Shown here piece after piece: positions 53,706 to 62,591 of a stretch of 64,000 bases of DNA; the first letter of the stretch is position 1; each line of letters starts with the position of its first letter. A program made the position numbers and the translations under genes. The notes under the pieces were generated by a model, which was not told the DNA's origin, did no database searches, and saw only the letters and a program-made list of their open reading frames with translations. Source of the stretch: Halogranum amylolyticum (GTDB lineage: Archaea; Halobacteriota; Halobacteria; Halobacteriales; Haloferacaceae); assembly GCF_900110465.1 (NCBI RefSeq), contig NZ_FODV01000018.1:1-64000 (forward strand), given 5' to 3'.

Positions 53706-55121
53706 TCATTCGCTGTAGATGTCTTCTGCGACCTTCGCTGCTTGCTTCATCGCTACCTCCGGAGCTTTCTGCCCAGCGATGGCCCGCTGGAGTTCTTCGG
53801 AGTAACGCTGGCCCCATTCAGGATATTTCCGGTCGAAGGGGTCGGGCTGTGCTTGCTTCAGGGATTCGAGCGTAACCTGGGCAAAGTCTTCTCCAACGCG
53901 TGATTGGAACTCGTCGTTCTCCCAGACTGACTGCCGCACCGAGAACGCTGCGTCGTTCTGTAGGTGCATCCAATCGTTCGTTGGTTGCGAGGAGGCCCAC
54001 AACATGAACAGGAACGCCTGTTTGGAGTTTTTCGCGTTCTTCGAGGTGGAGATCTGCCAGTTGTAGGCGTTCGGCCCGAACGTGCCGTCGGACGGTGCCG
54101 GTGCCTTCGCGATGCCGATAGAGTCGGCGACCTGTGAGTCCCCGCCCGTCAGGCCGGGCCAAAACAGGTTGGCGTCGGCGACGATGTGACCGGCGCGACC
54201 CTCCTGCATCGTCGAGAGCACGTCAGACCAACTCTGCGTGGACGTTCCCTGCGGACCGTAGTTCCGGAGCAGGTTCGTGTACCACTTCGCCGCGTTGATG
54301 ACAGGGTCAGTGTCGAGTCCGGAGTCGGTGGGGAAGTCCGTCCAGAGTTTGCCGTCGTTCTGACGGAGGAAGGTGTTCAGAATGTAGATGTTCATCCCGT
54401 ACCCCTTCTGGCCGCGGCCGACCGTCCCGACCACGTCCGACTCGTTCTCGTGGATCGTCTTCGCGTTCTCGACGAAGCCTTCGAGGTCCTCCGCGACCGA
54501 GAGGCCGTGTTTCTCGTAGAGGTCCTTCCGGTAGAACTGGGTCTGCACCTCGACGGTGATCGGGATGCCGGTCCACTTGTCGGTGTAGCCGCCACCGTGG
54601 GCCTGCCACTGCGAGGACTCGAAGAGGTCGTCTGGCTTCCACCAGTCCTCATCAAACAGACTCTCGTCATTGAAGTAGGTGTCCAGGGTCTGAAGCCATC
54701 CCTCTTCGCGGAACTGGTTGACGACTTGGTCCATGAAGAAGACGTCGAACTGGCCGGCACCGGTGCTCACGTCAGTCTGCCGCTTGGTCCGGAACTGCTG
54801 TTCCGGCAGGATGTTCCAGACGACGTCGATGCCGGTGAGTTTTTCGAACACCGGCACCGCGGGTTTGATCGTTTCGACCCACGGATGCTGGACCGCACCG
54901 ATGTTGATTTTCGACCCTTCGAACTGCTTCCAGTCGATGTCTGCATTTTGATACTCCTCAAGCGGGATAACGAGTTCGTCCGACCCGCTCCCGCCGTTTC
55001 CGGACGAGTTGCCGCCGCCCTGGGCCTGTTCTCCACCGCGTGTGCAGCCAGCGAGTGCAGTGCCAGCCGCGGCGCCCGCAGCCGTCTTTATGAATGTCCG
55101 TCTCTCGAATTTTTTCGTCAT
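53706..55121 (-). CDS. Sugar/polyol ABC transporter substrate-binding lipoprotein
   Basis: This 471-residue binding protein has the signal RRTFIKTAAGAAAGTALAGC (Tat-like arginines and lipobox LAGC), then a Gly/Ser/Asn-rich linker. The fold begins at SKINIGAVQHPWVE. The segment QQFRTKRQTDVSTGAGQFDV resembles the polyol-binding SmoE/MtlE group (LRQRVTTDIATKGGQFDV). It is encoded directly after a zinc alcohol dehydrogenase that resembles polyol dehydrogenases. A polyol or hexose is therefore the likely ligand. Confidence 0.9.
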   Translation of the reverse strand: MTKKFERRTFIKTAAGAAAGTALAGCTRGGEQAQGGGNSSGNGGSGSDELVIPLEEYQNADIDWKQFEGSKINIGAVQHPWVETIKPAVPVFEKLTGIDVVWNILPEQQFRTKRQTDVSTGAGQFDVFFMDQVVNQFREEGWLQTLDTYFNDESLFDEDWWKPDDLFESSQWQAHGGGYTDKWTGIPITVEVQTQFYRKDLYEKHGLSVAEDLEGFVENAKTIHENESDVVGTVGRGQKGYGMNIYILNTFLRQNDGKLWTDFPTDSGLDTDPVINAAKWYTNLLRNYGPQGTSTQSWSDVLSTMQEGRAGHIVADANLFWPGLTGGDSQVADSIGIAKAPAPSDGTFGPNAYNWQISTSKNAKNSKQAFLFMLWASSQPTNDWMHLQNDAAFSVRQSVWENDEFQSRVGEDFAQVTLESLKQAQPDPFDRKYPEWGQRYSEELQRAIAGQKAPEVAMKQAAKVAEDIYSE

Positions 55122-55164
55122 GTGTGTCTGTTGTTCTGTAGTTAGTCAGTCACTCTGTGCTGCG

Positions 55165-56190
55165 CTACTGGTTGGGGTAGACGACCTTCTTCAAGCCTTC
55201 GCGAGCCTCCATTTGCTCGAATGCCGTCTCAATGCCATCGAGGCCGAACTCGTCGGTGACGAGTGTATCGACGTCGATGCGACCATTCTGAAGCAGCGTC
55301 ACCGCCCGCGCGAATGTGTTCGGCGTGAGCGAGTAACTCCCAACGACCTCCCGTTCCTCGAAGAAGAGGTTGAACGGCGAGAGCTCAACAGTCGCGTCTT
55401 CAGGGGGAACACCGAAGATGAGCGTTCGCCCGCCTGGCCCTGTAAGCGCGTACGCCTGCTGGATGGTCTCAGGGAATCCAACAGCCTCGATAGCAACGTC
55501 GACGTCGCCGACGAGGTCCGGAATGGCAGTCGCTGGATTCTCGTCACTTGGGTCTACAGCGTGATCGGCTCCAATCTTGCGGCCAATTTCCCGTCGCTCA
55601 GCAACCGGTTCTGAGAGGACAATGGTCCCGGCACCACTGGTCCGCAATGTCTGGATGAGCAACTGACCGATAAACCCCCCACCGATTACGACCACGGTTT
55701 CACCGCTAGTCAAATCGATCTGGTCGATACCGTTGATGACGCATCCCAGCGGTTCAGCGAACGACGCTGTCCGGTAGTCGAGGTCGTCAATGGACTCAAC
55801 GTTCCCAACTGGGACGGTAACGTACTCCGCGAACGCGCCGTCAATGATGTGCTTGGCTGCTCCACCAAGAGAGGTGAGGTCGTGACAGAGGTTCTCCCGT
55901 CCGGACTTGCACGCCCGGCACTCGTTACAAGGAATCGAAGGATTGATCGCTACTCGATCACCAGTCTGGAAGTCGTCAATCTCCTCACCGACAGCGGCGA
56001 CCTCACCGGCACTTTCGTGACCAGGCACCATCGGATAGTCGACCGTGAGCGATCCACTGTACATGTGTAAATCTGTCGTGCAGACGCCACAGGCATTGAT
56101 TTTGACGAGGAGCTCGTTTGGACCTGGTTCCGGTCGCTCCGTATCGTCGATCTCCACCGTGTGGGCGTCAGTTAGTGTGGCGGCCTTCAT
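55165..56190 (-). CDS. Zinc-dependent alcohol/polyol dehydrogenase (MDR family)
   Basis: A 341-residue medium-chain dehydrogenase. The catalytic zinc site is in INACGVCTTDLHMY (Cys) with MVPGHESAGEV (His-Glu); the structural zinc loop is CNECRACKSGRENLC (four Cys). The NAD-binding motif is VVIGGGFIGQLLI, followed by VVLSEP. Length and motifs fit sorbitol, threonine or similar dehydrogenases. It leads the operon that encodes the ABC transporter 43 bases downstream, suggesting oxidation of the imported polyol to a ketose. Confidence 0.87.
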   Translation of the reverse strand: MKAATLTDAHTVEIDDTERPEPGPNELLVKINACGVCTTDLHMYSGSLTVDYPMVPGHESAGEVAAVGEEIDDFQTGDRVAINPSIPCNECRACKSGRENLCHDLTSLGGAAKHIIDGAFAEYVTVPVGNVESIDDLDYRTASFAEPLGCVINGIDQIDLTSGETVVVIGGGFIGQLLIQTLRTSGAGTIVLSEPVAERREIGRKIGADHAVDPSDENPATAIPDLVGDVDVAIEAVGFPETIQQAYALTGPGGRTLIFGVPPEDATVELSPFNLFFEEREVVGSYSLTPNTFARAVTLLQNGRIDVDTLVTDEFGLDGIETAFEQMEAREGLKKVVYPNQ

Positions 56191-56469
56191 TGTATTACGC
56201 CAATCAGTGGCAAGACAAAGAGGTACATAAACGTTCGCATCGGATTGTTGATTAGCATCTCACAGTGCTCTAAACCCAGGTTTTCGGCGCTTTGTACTTG
56301 TTTTGCAGAGAAGAACGCACGTAAAATCCACAACATATATCTAAGTAATATTATTAAAATGATGATTCATGAAGGTAGTATAGCAGTCGACCCGAGCCTC
56401 TACTGCCATCTGTGTTTTTCTCTGGAGAACAAATACTAAATAGGTACAGGTAGTTCACCCGAAGCATAG
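56191..56469. promoter_or_regulatory. Divergent promoter region, A/T-rich
   Basis: The region separates the ADH/ABC operon from the divergent IclR gene. A strongly A/T-rich portion at 56325-56365 (AATATTATTAAAATG) and a second at about 56430-56442 (TACTAAATA), about 28 bases before the IclR start, are plausible promoter elements. I find no clear palindrome. Confidence 0.4.
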
Positions 56470-57234
56470 ATGGGTGAAAATACCACAAAACGAGTACAGG
56501 CGACAGTCAACTCGTTCCGGATTTTAGAACAACTACTGGAGGCCAAACAGTCGATGGGGGTGACCGAACTTGCGGATGCAGTCGGACTCTCAAAGGGAGT
56601 AGTTTACACCCACCTCAGTACCCTCTCTGAACTCGGATACATAAAAAAGGAAGAGCAACGATACCTTCCCTCACTCGGACTGCTCAAACTCGGAGAAGAC
56701 GCTCGGAGAGGCCTCTCAGTATTCACACAGGCCAGACACCATATCGAGAATCTCGCTCGGGTAACAGGTGAAGTCTCAACGTTGTTTATCGAAGAGGATG
56801 GCCTCGGCGTCTGTGTCTACACTGCTGTCGGCAATGGATCGTGGATGCCTGACTATACCTGTGGTAGTCGGATGCCACTCCACGTCAATGCAACTGGGAA
56901 AGCCATTCTTGCGTCGCTTGAGCAAGATCGTGTCGACGACATCATCGAAGAACATGGACTTACCAGAATGACGAATGAGACAGTGACGATCCCCGAGACG
57001 CTTAACTCCGAACTCAGGAATATCAGTGAGAGTGGCGTTTCGTTTTCCAGAGGAGAACAGTTCGTGGACGTTGTTGGGGTCGCAACAACGATCGACCTCG
57101 ATGGGCGCGAGCCAGTAGCTGCGATTGGTGTCTGTGGTCCAAGCAGCAGACTGAATGGGCGGTATCTTGAAGAGGACATTACTGGCCAAGTCATCAGCAC
57201 AGCCAAATCAATACAGGTCGACTTAGCAAGGTAG
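56470..57234 (+). CDS. IclR-family transcriptional regulator
   Basis: The 254-residue protein has a winged helix at residues about 15-75 (GVTELADAVGLSKGVVYTHLSTLSE) and an effector domain with PLHVNATGKAILASLE and AAIGVCGPSSRLNGR. It is divergent from the ADH/ABC operon and upstream of the galactonate-dehydratase-like gene on the other side. It is the likely regulator of these genes. It is the fourth IclR protein of the window. Confidence 0.9.
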   Translation: MGENTTKRVQATVNSFRILEQLLEAKQSMGVTELADAVGLSKGVVYTHLSTLSELGYIKKEEQRYLPSLGLLKLGEDARRGLSVFTQARHHIENLARVTGEVSTLFIEEDGLGVCVYTAVGNGSWMPDYTCGSRMPLHVNATGKAILASLEQDRVDDIIEEHGLTRMTNETVTIPETLNSELRNISESGVSFSRGEQFVDVVGVATTIDLDGREPVAAIGVCGPSSRLNGRYLEEDITGQVISTAKSIQVDLAR

Positions 57235-57655
57235 GTTTCTTACATCCAATACGCGATCTCGAACCTTTGAAAGTTCCAAGATCTATACCGTTCATCCGGA
57301 AAATCCCTCCCCCCACAACAAGATAGTCTTCAACGCCCCCAATTATCATCGAGTCGTCGCGTTAGGCGATATCCTCACACTTGGCGTTCGTAGTGCCAAT
57401 CTCTTCGCCATGGTAAATGGAGGGTGTACTGTGGGCGGCAAACGGAAACGTCGCGAGGAGCTTCGCGCTCTCGATTCTTACGGATTCTCACCGTTCGGAT
57501 GCTCGATGGAACTGTAAACCTGAAAACTCCAAAGCTCAGGATTCCTGCGTTGACGAGACGCATTGCGTCTCGTTCGCCCACCAGAACGCGGAGCGTTCTG
57601 GAGACGTCTTCAGGCGCAGGAGTATATCAATGAGTGAATATGTTCTGCAGGTGTA
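57235..57655. other. Transposon-like remnant with paired hairpins, no intact gene
   Basis: About 420 bases contain several overlapping short frames without recognisable domains. The right half holds a paired-hairpin structure. It is probably an element end rather than a coding region. Confidence 0.4.
57553..57601. repeat. Paired hairpins, copy 2
   Basis: Two perfect stem-loops each have a 9-bp stem and a 3-base loop: ACGAGACGC-ATT-GCGTCTCGT (57553-57573) and CCAGAACGC-GGA-GCGTTCTGG (57581-57601). The seven-base spacer TCGCCCA matches that of copy 1 (TCGCACA). The second stem differs between copies by paired changes, which suggests the structure is under selection. Confidence 0.68.
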
Positions 57656-58807
57656 TTACCACTCAGCGAGGCTACCATCTTCGTGATGCCAGATGGGACT
57701 GTGCCAATTTACCCGTGTTTGTGCCTGCTCGCGGATGAATTCCTCGTCAAGTTCGATACCGAGTCCAGGGCCGGTCAATCGTTCGATAAAACCATTCTCG
57801 AAATTGAACACCTCGGGATCGTCAAGATATGCGAGCCACTGGCTCGATTTGGGGTCGTGCACATCAAGATCCTGCTCTTGGAGAACGACATTCTGTGAGC
57901 AGAACCCCACTTGGAGACTGGCAGCGAGCGCGACAGGACCCAGCGGACAGTGCGGAACGACAGCCACATCAAAGGTTTCTGCCAATGAAGCGAGTTTCCG
58001 CATCTCAGTGATTCCACCGACGTGAGAAACATCCGGTTGAATTATCGAGACAGAATCGTTGATTAGCAGTTGTTTGAACTCGTATCGGGAGTAGAGCCGT
58101 TCTCCCGTTGCGAGCGGGATAGTTGTCTGATCGCTAAGCGTTTTGAACATCTCCTTGTGCTCCGGGAGTAGTGGTTGGTCAACGAACGCTAAATCGTACG
58201 GTTCTAGCTGCTGCAAGAGATTGAGGGCCATCGGCTTCGAGACGCGACCGTGGAAATCAAACCCGACCAGCGCTTCGTCGCCAACAGCATCTCGAATCGC
58301 TGCAACCTGCTTAACAACTTGATCTATCCTAGCAGGTGCCGATAGTGGACGGCACTCATCTGGCAAGTTGGTTTTGAACGCTCGGTAGCCTCGTTCGCGG
58401 TCTCGAACGGCCACTCTGGCGAGTTCTTCAGCACTATCTCCACTCAAATACTTATGGACAAGCATCCGGTCTCGAACGTGCCCACCGAGGAGTTGGTGTA
58501 CTGGCACCTCATGGTAACGTCCCTTGATGTCCCAGAGTGCTTGATCAATGCCGGATAGAGCGCTCATTAATATGGGCCCACCGCGGAAGTAGGCGCCCTG
58601 GTACAGCTTCCGCCAGAGATACTCTGTTCGAAGCGGGTCCTCCGCTAGGAGGTGCCCCTCTACGAGCTCTGTAACGGCAGTCCGAACAGTCTCCAGTCGT
58701 CCCTGAACAATCGGCTCGCCCCACCCGACAATCTCCTCATCTGTTTCCAGTTTAAGCAATAACCATCGTGGGGGAACGGCAAACAGTTCGTAGTCAACTA
58801 TTTTCAT
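57656..58807 (-). CDS. Enolase-superfamily sugar-acid dehydratase, D-galactonate-dehydratase-like
   Basis: This 383-residue enzyme resembles DgoD along its whole length: PPRWLLLKLETDEEIVGWGEP, YFRGGPILMSALSGIDQALW, GFDFHGRVSKPMA, ATGERLYSRYEFK, IIQPDVSHVGGITE, VVPHCPLGPVALAASL and HHEDGSLAEW. It should dehydrate an aldonate (galactonate or related) to a 2-keto-3-deoxy acid. The first metal Asp (DFHGR), the third Glu (GER) and the two catalytic His (DFH; PHCP) are present. The second metal ligand, Glu in FIEEP of DgoD, is Asp (FVDQP). It may therefore act on another aldonate. Confidence 0.85.
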   Translation of the reverse strand: MKIVDYELFAVPPRWLLLKLETDEEIVGWGEPIVQGRLETVRTAVTELVEGHLLAEDPLRTEYLWRKLYQGAYFRGGPILMSALSGIDQALWDIKGRYHEVPVHQLLGGHVRDRMLVHKYLSGDSAEELARVAVRDRERGYRAFKTNLPDECRPLSAPARIDQVVKQVAAIRDAVGDEALVGFDFHGRVSKPMALNLLQQLEPYDLAFVDQPLLPEHKEMFKTLSDQTTIPLATGERLYSRYEFKQLLINDSVSIIQPDVSHVGGITEMRKLASLAETFDVAVVPHCPLGPVALAASLQVGFCSQNVVLQEQDLDVHDPKSSQWLAYLDDPEVFNFENGFIERLTGPGLGIELDEEFIREQAQTRVNWHSPIWHHEDGSLAEW

Positions 58808-59009
58808 GATTGTCCTATGAAGATGAGGATACTTGAATGGGCAGGCTCCCGGTGTATATGATGGATTATCCGATTAGCTCTTTTGTTGTGTTCCTCACAG
58901 ATTTTGATTTCCTCTTCACCCCACTACAATGTGTCACAGACTCATCCCAGACCCATAGTGTTAGATGATGTCATATTCTAAGAACGGTCTATAGGAACGA
59001 CTCTATTGA

Positions 59010-59105
59010 ATCGCCATACAGCGCGTGATTTTACTGGTTGACGAGCTGCTTGATGGTGTAAACGATACACATCAGCATGATTTCACGGAACCTGTGATTG
59101 GCCCT
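59010..59105. mobile_element. Fragment of an IS5-type element end
   Basis: The sequence GAATCGCCATACAGCG at 59012 and the following 80 or so bases align with the left end and transposase 3' end of the IS5 element at 49396 (shared CTTGATG...TGTAAACGA-type stretch and TTCACG). Only this end is present. Confidence 0.6.
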
Positions 59106-59325
59106 TAAAAAGCGTGTTCAGGAGGTACGATCTACAACCGACCAAGGAGAATTCGGCAGTCGCAGGCAAACCATTACAACCATAGATTCGTAACATCAAA
59201 TCTCTTAAACAACTATTGGCCGATACTTGGCGGGCGTACGATTGTCGAGGGCTTGATTCGATCGCACGAAATTATAGTAACGTTCCTGTGTGGTAGATTG
59301 TTGATAGAGAAGCGTGTCATAAAAG

Positions 59326-59570
59326 GTGTCACACAAAGCAGTAGGTGCGGAAGTGTGTCCAATACAATCCCAATCTTGCGAGACGTTACTTCAGTCGACG
59401 AGTTTTTGGAATGCACCGGCGACCGAGACAGTACCGCTATTCGAGCACCTTGAGTTCGAGTTTTTGAGAGCATACGATGTGTTCTCCCCTCTGTCTGGGG
59501 GGCGAGCACGAGTTCGCGAATCATCAGAACTCTTGCGAGGCTTTCTGCACTGCTACTATCAGGACGACTC
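59326..59570 (+). pseudogene. N-terminal remnant of a DDE transposase
   Basis: Two frames of the forward strand read VTSVDEFLECTGDRD and VPLFEHLEFEFLRAYDVFSP, then RARVRESSELLRGFLHCYYQD. This is a coherent N-terminus of a haloarchaeal transposase with one frameshift. The catalytic domain is absent. A related remnant is on the reverse strand at 43.1-43.3 kb. Confidence 0.6.
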
Positions 59571-59634
59571 GAAAGGGGATCTTGATAGAATCAATCGAAA
59601 CCTCCCTGAACATCACGGTATAGGTGAAGCGGGC

Positions 59635-60135
59635 CTATCCTTCGACTACTGTTATTGCGAACGAGATTTCACTTTCGTTCTCTTGGTCATCGATCGCAAT
59701 CTGGTCCAGAGAGGTATATTTACCTACCGGATAGCAAGAATCATTCGACGAATGATTGAGGACTGTATATACTTCAGAAATGCTTTCTCCAGAATCAAGC
59801 TCTTTTATCATTCCAGTTTCGAGTATTGAGGGTATGTCTTCAGCGGTCCAACATCCCTCTTCCATAGCGGTTGGAACCACGACATCGTCTGCGCGGGGGT
59901 AGGAGGACGGAACTACAATACACATATTCTCCTCTGCTCCGCTGGATTGATGCAGTACATACTGACTAAATGGAGGTGTGAATCCTGTAAACACCTCGTG
60001 TTGAGTGGAGCTAATATTCGTGAGAGTCAATCGCACTGCTGGCGGTGCTTGAGAGGTGAACTCTCGGATAAGCGTAGCCGTCGTTTTAAGTTCATCAGAA
60101 AATCCGTCCAAATCAAGCTCCGGCACTATCTTCAT
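59635..60135 (-). CDS. Hypothetical haloarchaeal protein with beta-rich fold
   Basis: The 166-residue acidic protein begins MKIVPELDLDGFSDELKTTA and contains VRLTLTNISSTQHEVFTGFTP, with a C-terminal EISFAITVVEG. The pattern of alternating hydrophobic residues and the phrase about local exceptions (PPFSQYVLHQS) suggests a secreted-type beta-sandwich, but no signal peptide is seen. I do not recognise a named family. It lies among remnants, but the frame is coherent and has good codon usage. Confidence 0.6.
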   Translation of the reverse strand: MKIVPELDLDGFSDELKTTATLIREFTSQAPPAVRLTLTNISSTQHEVFTGFTPPFSQYVLHQSSGAEENMCIVVPSSYPRADDVVVPTAMEEGCWTAEDIPSILETGMIKELDSGESISEVYTVLNHSSNDSCYPVGKYTSLDQIAIDDQENESEISFAITVVEG

Positions 60136-60183
60136 TGAGCTAGCTAAAGACCTTCTTGCATATAGATTATTGGCGACAGCGAT

Positions 60184-60486
60184 TCAGCAGTCGGAATAGT
60201 GAGTTGACAGCAGTCTTGAATCGTAGGGCCGACCCGTTTGGTAAAATTCACCGTGTAGGCTTGATCGCACTCTCAAACGGTGAAATTGAGAACCGTAGAA
60301 GGCTCCTATCTCACCGTCTTTGAGACTGAACAGAAGGCACGCATCAAAATCATCCTCCGAAGTTGTGGTGACGTCTGGCACCAGATTTGGTGTAGCGTCA
60401 TGGGGTTTACTTGCTAGAAACCGTTCGTGGCATCTATTTTTGGAGTTCACACAGACTCCAACAGTCTGTTTGTCCCCAAAACCCAT
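60184..60486 (-). CDS. Hypothetical protein, possibly partial
   Basis: The 100-residue frame begins MGFGDKQTVGVCVNSKNRCH and contains DFDACLLFSLKDGEIGAFYGSQF. It ends with a less convincing tail, perhaps after a frameshift. No family is recognised. It lies upstream of the previous gene on the same strand and might be co-transcribed with it. Confidence 0.4.
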   Translation of the reverse strand: MGFGDKQTVGVCVNSKNRCHERFLASKPHDATPNLVPDVTTTSEDDFDACLLFSLKDGEIGAFYGSQFHRLRVRSSLHGEFYQTGRPYDSRLLSTHYSDC

Positions 60487-60599
60487 ATTGTATCTGAGTG
60501 AAAGTCGCTCTACCCAGAAAATGACGAGCTTAAAATCAGGAACCCCCTCACCGAGGCGTCTACCCCGGGTTCGGAACCAACTTTACTGGAAACGATGGT

Positions 60600-61871
60600 G
60601 TGTCATCTGTGAGTGAGCCAGCACACTCACCTCAAAATCGAGATTGGAACAACGTTGACGGCGTCTCCTGGACGTTCCTTGAGCGCGAGGAATTCGTCGA
60701 CACATACTGGGCTGTTATCGCGCCAGCAATGGAAGCTGATGGCCTCGATTCAACCCAAGAGAAGCTAACGCACAGTTGGGTGCGCGAACACGACTTCCGG
60801 CCCCTACTCTACGCCCTTCGAGAGTACCATGATACCACGTTCGGAGACTTCTGGTCCGACGACTTGGGGCTCGAACCCGAGGAAACGGGTTACAACTGGG
60901 CGACCGAGCACGAACGGACTATCGAAGCACTCGAATCGTTCTTAACCTCAAGACGAGAGCGCAAGGGTCTCGCTGAGTCATCAATTGACACTCTCCGTTA
61001 TCGGCTGAATCGCTACGTGAGCGCCTACCGTAACGAAAACGAGACGGACGATCTCCTGACGCCAATCGCACGCGAGAGTGACGTCCCAGCCTACAAAGCG
61101 GTCGACGCCTGCTGGGCAGCGTTCGACCGACTCCACGGTGATCTCGACGGCGGGCAGACTAAGCGTCGCATCCATCTCGCGGTCTCGAACTGGTACGCGC
61201 ATTTAGTGCGGCGAAAATGGGCCGCCATCAATCCTGCCGACGGCCTTGGCGACGAGTTCAATTGGTCGAATGGGAACGGTGGCAACGACGCCGATACACC
61301 TTGCCTTGACGCAGAGCACGTTCGAGCGCTCTACCACGCAGCAACGGATATCGAAGAATGGCTGCTCGTGCTTGCACTCTATGCGTGGGGACTTCGATCG
61401 GGTGAAGTCGCTCGACTCCACACCCGACAGTTCGTTCTTGACCCGAACGATGAGGACGTCCCGTTCATCGTCTTCGAAGAGCGGAAGAACGGCCCGGGGG
61501 AGGTGTCGCTCCTCTACGGACGGGGGGTTCTCGAAGACCGCCTCGCCGCGACCGCTGACACTGATGAGTGGAGCGGTTATCTCTTTCCGTCGCCGCACGC
61601 ATCGAGAAGACACATTTCACGTTGGACAGTCTGGAATCGGTTTGGACAACTTTCCGATCGTGCTGGATTGCCCGAGACAATCGACGGTGAGACTCCGTCA
61701 CCGAAGATGGGACGGCGGTTCTGGTACGACGCATATTCGTCGTCACTCGACGTCGTTCTTGGGAGTCTCGACGAGATTTCGGCCGAACAGGGAAGCGCAA
61801 GCGCCGATGTCGTCCTGCAGAACTATCTCTCAGATGCACGTGCGCGGCAGTTGCGGCGAGAGTATATGTGA
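60600..61871 (+). CDS. Tyrosine recombinase/integrase of haloarchaeal type
   Basis: The 423-residue protein has an N-terminal SAM-like core-binding domain (about residues 105-210) and a catalytic domain with WGLRSGEVARLH (Arg), FEERKNGPGEVSL (Lys), KMGRRFWYDAYSSS (in the place of the HxxR box; His not obvious) and VLQNYLSDARARQ (likely nucleophile Tyr). The start is GTG 60600. Such recombinases cut and join DNA at attachment sites or resolve replicons. It could mark an integrated element next to the MNT/HEPN pair. I could not find matching attachment repeats. Confidence 0.75.
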   Translation: MSSVSEPAHSPQNRDWNNVDGVSWTFLEREEFVDTYWAVIAPAMEADGLDSTQEKLTHSWVREHDFRPLLYALREYHDTTFGDFWSDDLGLEPEETGYNWATEHERTIEALESFLTSRRERKGLAESSIDTLRYRLNRYVSAYRNENETDDLLTPIARESDVPAYKAVDACWAAFDRLHGDLDGGQTKRRIHLAVSNWYAHLVRRKWAAINPADGLGDEFNWSNGNGGNDADTPCLDAEHVRALYHAATDIEEWLLVLALYAWGLRSGEVARLHTRQFVLDPNDEDVPFIVFEERKNGPGEVSLLYGRGVLEDRLAATADTDEWSGYLFPSPHASRRHISRWTVWNRFGQLSDRAGLPETIDGETPSPKMGRRFWYDAYSSSLDVVLGSLDEISAEQGSASADVVLQNYLSDARARQLRREYM

Positions 61872-62225
61872 GAGCAACTTGCCGCTGCGTTTGAGGGGAG
61901 TGATTGACATCATTCAGTGGGACACAGCAAATCAATGAGAGGTCACCCCTCGTAACCTTCCTAGGAGGCACAGACCAGATTACAGTCCCAGCCGGCAGTA
62001 GACTAGGTCCTCGGTTATACAAATAGTTTTGTAAAGTGTACAACCAGAACTGCACTCGAAAAGAGAAACGAACACGAACTAGAGAAAGAATTCGAGACTT
62101 CGACGCCGCTCTACTCCTTCACGGGTGGATGCAAAGCGCGTCGTAGAAGCAGGAAGCCCCGAGGCTTGACCTCGGGGCAGGTTCACAGGGGAAAATAAAT
62201 GACACCGAAGAACGTAGCCACGTAT
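61872..62225. other. Intergenic region with an orphan IS200/IS605-like right-end hairpin
   Basis: At 62156-62178 there is a perfect 9-bp stem GCCCCGAGG with loop CTTGA, preceded by GTAGAAGCAGGAA and followed by CAGGTTCAC. From memory this context resembles the right ends of haloarchaeal IS200/IS605 (tnpB) elements, where guide-type RNAs end. No tnpB gene is present. The rest of the region, including an A/T-rich portion near 62020-62040, holds no gene. Confidence 0.5.
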
Positions 62226-62591
62226 ATGAGCAACGAGACCGCGAACGGATCTACGTCGGCCAATGCCCACGCCGTCGCAGCAGAGGCGTTCGTCGACCAA
62301 GCGCGGTCTCAGCATGGCGATGAAATCGCCGAGTTGTACGTCTTCGGCTCAACGGTTCGCGGCGAAACTCGTGGACTTGCCAGCGACGTTGACGTCCTCG
62401 TTGTCCTCGGTGACGATACCAATCAGGATATCATTGCCGACTCCCTCCGTGACCTTGCCTATGACGTGATGCTCGAATACGGGCCTGTTGTCGAGCTTCA
62501 CATCCTTTCGGAGACGGCGTTCGAACGCCACCAGCACGAGGGCAACCCCTTCATCAGAAGTGTCGTCACTGGGGGGCGCTCCTATGCCTGA
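62226..62591 (+). CDS. MNT-type minimal nucleotidyltransferase (antitoxin-like)
   Basis: A 121-residue protein from ATG 62226 (MSNETANGSTSANAHAV). The nucleotidyltransferase motif appears as YVFGSTVRGETRGLASDVDV, with the GS and two Asp that bind metal. In MNT-HEPN pairs this protein neutralises the HEPN RNase by adding nucleotides. The stop codon overlaps the start of the HEPN frame (ATGCCTGA). The frame could begin at 62199. Confidence 0.85.
   Translation: MSNETANGSTSANAHAVAAEAFVDQARSQHGDEIAELYVFGSTVRGETRGLASDVDVLVVLGDDTNQDIIADSLRDLAYDVMLEYGPVVELHILSETAFERHQHEGNPFIRSVVTGGRSYA

Larger units (their letters stand above)
58808..59634. other. Remnant-rich stretch without intact genes
   Basis: It contains an IS5-type end at about 59010-59105 and a transposase N-terminus at about 59386-59570, listed separately. 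The rest shows nothing recognisable. Confidence 0.45.

Noticed and set aside
54186..55145. 319-codon forward frame opposite the binding-protein gene
   Set aside because: It is antisense to a clear binding protein and has no recognisable domain.
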